Part shown: positions 57,139-64,000 of the stretch, one piece after another | Layout of the letters: each line of letters opens with the position of its first letter | How positions within the stretch are numbered: the first letter of the stretch is position 1 | Source of the DNA: Lytechinus variegatus | Taxonomy: Eukaryota; Echinodermata; Echinoidea; Temnopleuroida; Toxopneustidae | NCBI RefSeq assembly: GCF_018143015.1 | Contig: NC_054757.1 | Location: 2,962,001 to 3,026,000, forward strand | Direction of reading: 5' to 3' | Length of the DNA: 64,000 nucleotides | Made by a program: the position numbers and the translations under genes | The notes under the pieces: model-generated | The model's input: the letters and a program-made list of their open reading frames with translations, nothing else | Database searches by the model: none | Told to the model about the DNA's origin: nothing

Positions 57139-57420
57139 TGCAGCGTAGTTCAGTCGGTTAGAGCATGGACCTTTTACTCTGACACAGTAGTAGGTCCATG
57201 GTTAGAGCGCCTGTTTCGAATTATTATTTAACGTGTGGGGTTCAAGTCCCTCACATGCCGAAACACGTCTAAAAAAAATCTGATGCTCTAGCGTTATGTG
57301 AAAGCGTGCCTCACCACTGTATTCAGTGCAGGTGTGAATGCAGCTGGAAAACAGTCCGTCCATCGGAAAGGACGCAAATGTTCTTTCCATGTGTAGGAGA
57401 GTCAAAACCTATGCAAGATA
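57139..57420 (+). mobile_element. tRNA-derived SINE, rearranged
   Basis: TAGTTCAGTCGGTTAGAGC (A-box region), then a second 'ggttagagcgcctg', then GGGTTCAAGTCC (B box) and a body ending near 57420. The doubled A-box segment argues against a functional tRNA gene. Confidence 0.5.
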
Positions 57421-58230
57421 AAACCAACGCTCTGTTTGGCAAAGAGTAGGATGTTGCACCTACAGTGTTGCAAGGTCCAAGCTGAAGAAAATCCCCCAAA
57501 AGGCACTAGAATAATCTCCAATTGGACCCCAAATCCCCAAATTTTTAAAATCACATTTTTTTTTGGAAAAAAGAGGATTGATATGGTTATTGCCTCCTGT
57601 GCTTGTTCACATCGCTGCAGATTTTTTTTTTCGATGCAACATCGTATTTAGGTTGGAAACAAATAAACCATTGTATCATACAACTAAGTTCAATTTACTG
57701 AATTAATCGGTTGAATTGCATATAGGACAAGTGCTGATGTACTCTGTTTTAACTATCTACAGTAGATCGTATTAGCGTTATACCCGGCGGGCTTGATATT
57801 ACTGAAAAAATATCAAATTTATTGCTCTTTAACAAAACCTTCAAAAATCCCCCAAAATAGAAAAAAATCCCCAAAATTTTGTTTAATCCTTTTTTTCATC
57901 ACCAAAGGCTTGTAAAAATCCCAAAATTTTCAAAATTTTGGGATGGAAATCCCTAAATGGCAACCTGCCGACCCCGGCAAATATCTACAGGTCAAGTCAG
58001 TCTTGACGTTCAATTGCCACAATTATAGCTGATTGTGCATGGGCATTAACGGAAAGACAAGACATTTTATAGTTTTTAAAACTCTTGAAATTAAACATAT
58101 AAACATAATATATTTCTACAATATTTGGCAAAACAACAAATCAACTTCAATCTCCTCTTAACAAAAAAAATCCCCTCTTAAAACTATTTAAATAGAACTT
58201 CTTTAAGAAACTTTTTCTTTCCTCTCCCCA
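57421..58230. other. Intergenic, nothing recognised
   Basis: A-rich and C-rich short words ('atcccccaaa') repeat loosely at 57490-57550 and 57840-57940. No exon was recognised. Confidence 0.35.
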
Positions 58231-58650
58231 TTCAACCCTTTCCCCTCACCACAGATCACCGGCAGTCGGAAATCATTCGTGTTGTATATCTTTCTTGTTT
58301 AATTAACTCAAGAGTGTTGTGTATGGGGAGTGTTATGTGGTGAAGTTTTTAAGGGTGTTGGCTAAAAAGGACATGCCGTGATGTGGGGCTGAATCATAGC
58401 AAGCACGTTGTATAGGGTTTGGCTCTCATGATGAATAATAGTCGAGTTTGAAACGAGTGACGACGCTGGTCTATGCTGACAGCTCCCAGTAAACTATCGT
58501 CTCATCATTATACATTGTCGGAATATCATAATCTCTCCACTCACGTCTCCAAGTTGTATGGTTCCACTGCATTAATAAACATTGTTTATTTATATGTTCT
58601 TTACCTGTCTATTATATATATAAGATCAACCGCTCACTCGACCAGTAGTT
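58231..58650 (+). promoter_or_regulatory. Candidate promoter with Fox/Sox words and TATA box
   Basis: AATAAACATTGTTTATTTAT (58574-58593) combines a Fox palindrome with a SoxB-type CATTGTT. TTAATTAA lies near 58303, and TATATATATAAG at 58613-58624 is a TATA box. Unique-looking sequence. The start site would fall near 58650. Confidence 0.35.
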
Positions 58651-59169
58651 CATTTTGCTGATTTATAGGACATCGCTCTCAGTCTATCGATATCATCTAA
58701 CAAATCCGCGGGAAAAAGTTTCCGCCGAGAGAAAACTTTTCGTGGATGCACATGCGCAGAAGGGTGCTCCGTCATCGACTTAGGGGTTAAACCCACTTCA
58801 ATCTCTGATTTCCTGGCCTAACCGTGGTGCAAGAAACAGATAATAAAATTTTCTTGGGGTTTATCATCGTTTTTTTTTCTGAAGCAGCAAGACGACAAGT
58901 TCATCGGAGAGGGGGGAAAAGTCAGAAAAAGAGAAATTACATGGGGTGAGATCATAGATTTTTTCCTAAAACATTCATCAAAGTGGCGGGTTGGTTGATG
59001 AGCGAGAGCATAGCACGTCGATTGCATCAACACTATAATTACTTTCTAGAGCCGACTGTTGATCCATCCAGTAGCGACTGCCACCTTGACAAGCTCGCCG
59101 TAACTTCAGGCGTACCAATCGTGCAATTCACCGTCTTCTATTCCCGTTGAAACCACCTCCTCTCCAACG
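58650..59169 (+). other. Candidate 5' untranslated exon
   Basis: Follows the TATA box at 58613 and ends at CAACG|GTAAGT (59169/59170), a consensus donor preceded by a pyrimidine-rich stretch. No long frame. If real, the gene runs rightward on + and its coding exons lie further right or beyond the window. Confidence 0.3.
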
Positions 59170-60084
59170 GTAAGTCATGCCAATTTATCTAATTAAAACT
59201 AATCTCTTCAGTTCATGTGCGCCTTTTTCTCTTGCTTAATCTTTTCCGATTTTACTTGATCTGGTTAAGTAGAGCTGTATTCGTTCCCATCACCAATGTG
59301 CTTGTCACCTCATTAATGGATTAACCAATTAATTGTTACAGAAACTGAGCAAAGTAAATCTTACTCACTATAAATACTTCAAAAATAATCAAGTAGACGA
59401 ATGCTTTGCAGCTCAACGCTTTAAAACAACGTTTTCAATGAAGATTACTGGCCCAGTTGGCGAGTTCATTCTTTATTCCATTTTCTTTTCGATTTCATAT
59501 TTTTGGCGTTCTTCGTGATTCAATCAAGAGCAAAAAGATTGCATTATTTAGAATATTCTTTCTTCTTATCATGCTTATAAGATTAATTTCATTTTCATCT
59601 CTCACATACATCACACACTTTATACCTGTTATATTTCTTTTGCTAATGCTCTTCCAACATTGCTTTCATATACATATAGTAAGGATCCGTTTCAATACAC
59701 TTTAACATCTAATCGTCTTATTGTTATTATCAGTTCACAACTATACAACAAAGTATCAGACAATATTTAAAAAAATGATACATATAATGATGGCCTGATT
59801 GTTAACATGACAACAACATTTCGAATAACATTGACATTTTTTAAAGTAAAAAGAAAAAAAGTCGGATGCTTGCCCATTATTGCTAATTAATATCAGTCTT
59901 ATATCTGTAGAGAAAGGATCATAAAAGTAATTGCATTATCAAAATCATTGAATACGAACACAAAACGAGTTAACCTAAAGTGGTTTACAAAAAATATCGA
60001 TCATTTAATAACAAGAAAAAAATATACATAAAGAAGTGAATATATATACTAGGAAACAAACAACGATGATTACGACAATGGTGA
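59170..60084. other. AT-rich stretch, nothing recognised
   Basis: It would be intron if the preceding exon is real. No repeat or exon was recognised. Confidence 0.35.
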
Positions 60085-60275
60085 TAGAAATTGTTGTTGA
60101 TGATGGTGATGAGGATGATTAGAATGATGAGGATGATAATTATGATGATGATAATGATAATGGTAAAGATGATGATGACGACGAGAGCGACTATGTTGAT
60201 GGAAGATGATGACTACGACAAATATGACGACGACAGAGACGATGGTGATGATAATGATGAGCGTTTTGAAGAAGA
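60085..60275. repeat. (GAT)n microsatellite
   Basis: Imperfect GAT/GAC repeat. Confidence 0.9.
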
Positions 60276-62420
60276 TTAGTCGGATTTAATTATGATAACT
60301 TGCACAATAGTTGCATTTCTTAACCAGTACCCAGCCGAAAAAACACGATTTAACAGCTCAGTCGAATTTGATAGAAATTGTTGAATCAAAATGACAAGAC
60401 ATCGTTTTCTTATTGTTATCATTTTCTGTCGATTTATAAAACAAGGGACGTCGTTAAAACGGGGTGGTAAAGAATCTAGTGAGGAGGGTGCATGATAAAT
60501 CGAATTACACTTTTTTTCTTTAAATCGATAATTTTGTTTCATAATAATGATAATCATTATCCGTTGGTGTTTTGAAATATACATTACTATGACACAGCTC
60601 CCATCAGCAATAAAAAGCAAGGGTCTTTACGTTTGAGTTATATGATGATTCTGTCATTTTCTGTGGTATGTTTCATCACCTTATTATGTTATCGTTGATT
60701 TAAATCAATCCGAGCAAAATGAGATCAAGTTTTAGATATCTCTACTCTCTCGCAAAGTGTAGATATATCACGTAGTAAGTTAATCCTTTCCTTTCCTCAC
60801 CCCACCCCCAAGATTTCGTCATTGGATCAACTGATCAATGACATGATGAACATCACGATATCACATTCCGATTATACATCCCATTACTACACCTGTTTTA
60901 TCAACACACATTAACACCCTTCTCTTCGGGCTGGGTGAAGGGGGGAAGTGGAGGGGGATCCCTGGGGTGTTATTTGTCCCCATTTACGCATTAATTTTGC
61001 ATAAACCACGTCTAATCAGAATTTGAAAAAATCTAAAAAAAGTCTAAAAATGAAAGCCTGCTAAGTAGCATCCTTGGCCGTAAGTCTGAAGTGGGATGTA
61101 TTCTCCCGAAGCTTGGCTTTTTAATTAAGTAATCTTGTCCCGTCTTAACACTCTCCCTACTAAATGTCCCGGATATAGGTATTTGTTTGTGATTAGACGG
61201 TTAAACCGGTCTTCATTTTAGGTATGTGGTTTCTGAAAACTGCATCCTCGGATTTCGGCCGGATCAGCTGAGGCAAAATGAGCTTAAAGATAATTTTGGA
61301 GTATTTGTGGACAGATGATTTTATATGCTTCTCCCTTTTGCAACTATGCCTTTTGGAGAAATTCCGAAATACAGGGCATCGATTTGATATGCATGACGTA
61401 AATCTCGGCTCGCAGCTTCAGTGCCCAAACTCGAACAAAATATCTAATTTGATATCAAATTTTGAGTAAAAGCCATATGCAAATAAAGTGACGAATAATT
61501 TTTCACCCGTCAATAAAAGTCATTCATACATGCACGCTCGTTTTAGTGTGTTATTTTGTTACGTATAGGTAACACTTAGACATTATATTGGAATTACTAA
61601 AAATCATTTCAATTATCTCTTCTTTGACAGTAGTGTAGATATTCATAATGGGATTGTAGTGAATATTTTTTTCAGTCAAATGAAATAGTGGTATTCATAA
61701 TAACTGTAATTCATTTAGAAAAAAAAAATCATAAACACCACATCAGCATAACAATAACTTTATAGGAACTGCTTGAATTAAGAATCGCAATATTTCTGTA
61801 TTTAGTTTTACAAAATATATAAAACGGAATATTCATTATAAGCAAATATTGAGTTCAATGATATTGAAAATAATTTTTGAGGGGGCGGGAAAAGACTGAT
61901 AGGGAACGGGGAGAATACGAGAATAAAATAATTCAAAGTCGAAAGAAGGGTACGTGAACAAAAATAAAATGAATAAAGTATGTAATTTGGGCAATTCCAT
62001 GAAATGATCCGCCTTTTCGTACGACCGAACCCCCATTTTCCTCAAGTTTTACTTCACTTCATAAACTGACCAAGTCATTGTCCATTGAGAACATCACAGA
62101 CTGTCAAAAGAACAAGAAATCAGAGACAGACAATTTCACGAAGGTCCCTCATAATACATGTAATAGGGGATCGGACGTACATAATGGAATTGCCCATTTT
62201 TTTATTGATTCTACATGGTTTATGTAAAGAAAGTTTGACAAGGAGCAAACTAGTGATCCGTTTGATAGGTCATCGTTATTTTGCTAGATAAGTACGTTAA
62301 CTGCACACAACTTAGTGCAAAGTAGAAAAAAGGATTTTGAAATAACTGGGACTGATATAAGGCCTTGAAATAAGGGGTAAATACGAAGAATGCGTATATA
62401 GGCCTCCTGAAATAAAACAA
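60276..62420. other. Unique-looking DNA, no exon recognised
   Basis: 60900-61260 is less AT-rich, with homeodomain-type TAATTA words and CAGCTG. It could be regulatory, but there is no direct evidence. Confidence 0.3.
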
Positions 62421-62573
62421 CACTGTAAAAAAATAAAGTGCTAATTTATCCCTTACAGTGCTTGTATGGTGACTGCACTACGAGTGCAAATTTAAACTAG
62501 AAAATCAGCACTCGTAGTGCAGACACTATACAAACACTGTAAGTGCTAAATTAGCACTTCATTTCTTACAGTG
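62421..62573. mobile_element. 153-bp palindromic MITE (CACTGTAA ends)
   Basis: The ends CACTGTAAAAAAAT and ATTTCTTACAGTG are inverted. The inner arms 'ttacagtgcttgtat' / 'atacaaacactgtaa' and 'gcactacgagtgc' / 'gcactcgtagtgc' fold back almost perfectly. Confidence 0.8.
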
Positions 62574-64000
62574 TAAATAAAGAAACTGCGGAAAGATGAA
62601 GCATCTATGACATGGGAAACAAATGAATTTACACTTAGAACCAGGTGTGGGCATATAACGGAATACTGGGAATACTAAATAAAGAAAAAAAAATGTTCAC
62701 TTCGAAAGAGAATACAGCCAAGGTGCTGACGACTATAATTAGCCATGCATGTTAATTACATGATTTATCACAAATGGGCTCGAAAAAGACGCCGGTTATT
62801 GGTAATTTACACCTGTTTGTATCATCCCATATTGATTTATCAAATTGGCATTTGTCAGAAAAGATATACTAGGGGTTAATGAACGCAACAACTGAGTCGT
62901 GATCAAACCTCATTCCTATACTGAATACAACTTGATGAACAACACAGAAGCGCGTATTTGGGACTTAAATGAATTTTTTTTTTGGGGGGGAGGTGGTATT
63001 AATTGCATTTTAGCATTTCAGGCAATGCTATTCATCGTGCCAGACTGCCAGGTAAATTTGTATAAGGATTATCATGATATCATGAGCTTATTCTTGATTT
63101 GGTTGGACTTGTATGTTAAACAACAACAACAACTAAGTCAGACGGTTTTGAGTCCTTAAATCGAAGCACTGAGCATGCCCAGATAAATCAACAGTTTGTC
63201 AGGACGTGGATCCCCAAAACTGCATCTTTAACAAGGATCTTCTTCTCCTCGCCTTCCCTTCGTGGCATTCTTCTTCTTCTTCTTCTTACGTATTTTTTTC
63301 TCACACCCCTCCCCGCGCACGTACAGCCATGTATGATTGGACAATTCCAGTGAGTCAGTACACTAATCATAAACTTCAGACCAATCACAAGTCTTGTTTT
63401 ATTACCCAGCGTCTTACAATGCACGCATCTCACAAAATTCATGGCGATGATCATCAATCAGAAATATTAGAATTCCGAATGACGGTTCTTGTGAATATTC
63501 ATATACAGTTTGATCACGAATAGTCTCTCGCATGAATCGGGTGCTTTGAACGATTGGGACTTCATTTTTTTGTTTTGTTTTAACGATTGACATTTGTTGA
63601 AAGTTGATCTATTTTCATTGTCATAGTCTGCCAGGGATAATCCTTGTATATCTAGAACCTCGTCATGTTTGATTGATTGCATATGGATATAAGGTTAATA
63701 AAGTATTGAGATGTCGATTTTATGACTGAGTATTGTGACGATTTTAGCAAGGAATCCTTATAAAAAAAAACCACCGTAAAGACGTGCGATAGTGAGCCAT
63801 AAAAATAGAAAAAAACGTCATTATCCTATATAGATGTGAAGTCGTACTTTCGGATAATACTTTTTTAAATGTCCTATATTACCCCGTACAAAGTTATACT
63901 CTTTATATGTTTTCAAAAAATCAGTTGAATTCCATTTCAGTGTTCGACGGATTTACATACGACTTACAACCAATATTAAGATTGATTGATATGGAGGTGC
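62574..64000. other. Right edge of window, nothing recognised
   Basis: A T-run and G-run are near 62975 and a CTT repeat near 63270. The rest is unique-looking DNA without a supported exon. Confidence 0.35.

Noticed and set aside
60276-60620. 114-codon minus-strand frame
   Set aside because: No start context, domain, repeat or splice support; AT-rich composition typical of chance frames.

Overview
The window is AT-rich, repeat-dense animal DNA, most likely from a sea urchin or another echinoderm. Three things point there: short exons with consensus GT-AG splice sites, very many palindromic MITE-like elements, and a 7.3-kb foldback element with the layout of the sea urchin TU family. The repeats GCGCGAAGCGCG and AGGTCAAAGGTCA are, from memory, also common in echinoderm genomes. 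No long open reading frame here is a gene. The genes are split into small exons that must be joined by splice phase.

Three protein-coding genes can be reconstructed from end to end. (1) A group XII secreted phospholipase A2-like gene on + (3970-8187, 4 exons, 295 codons) keeps all 14 family cysteines. It has His-Gln where active enzymes have His-Asp, no glycine-rich calcium loop, and a long acidic tail ending in the ER-retrieval signal RDEL. (2) A 4E-BP (eIF4E-binding protein) gene on - (18107-21763, 3 exons, 112 codons) has its proline-directed phosphorylation sites, YDRHFLL eIF4E-binding motif and C-terminal TOS motif. (3) LRRC20 on + (22476-27352, 4 exons, 180 codons) encodes a leucine-rich repeat protein. 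Genes 2 and 3 are head to head, 712 bp apart. From memory, human EIF4EBP2 and LRRC20 are divergent neighbours on 10q22.1, with NODAL and, farther off, PLA2G12B on the same arm, so the linkage looks ancient.

The right half (28-64 kb) has no confident coding gene. It holds a decayed LINE 3' end (30.25-31.06 kb), many microsatellites, tRNA-derived SINEs, a SINE family with a 7SL/Alu-like head (14.8 and 41.7 kb), a 30-bp minisatellite (47.3-47.9 kb) and the TU-like foldback element (37.5-44.8 kb), whose two arms mirror each other copy by copy. Inside that element lies a 1.08-kb element with 13-bp inverted ends carrying five copies of a nuclear-receptor DR1-type motif.

Three unique-looking stretches in the right third are candidates for transcribed or regulatory DNA: a possible small two-exon gene (52.37-53.35 kb), a block with an E2F-like site and TATA box (53.7-54.2 kb), and a TATA-containing promoter followed by a likely 5' untranslated exon ending in a consensus splice donor (58.6-59.17 kb). 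The last suggests a + strand gene whose coding exons lie beyond the window. All comparisons with human or other proteins are from memory and were not computed.
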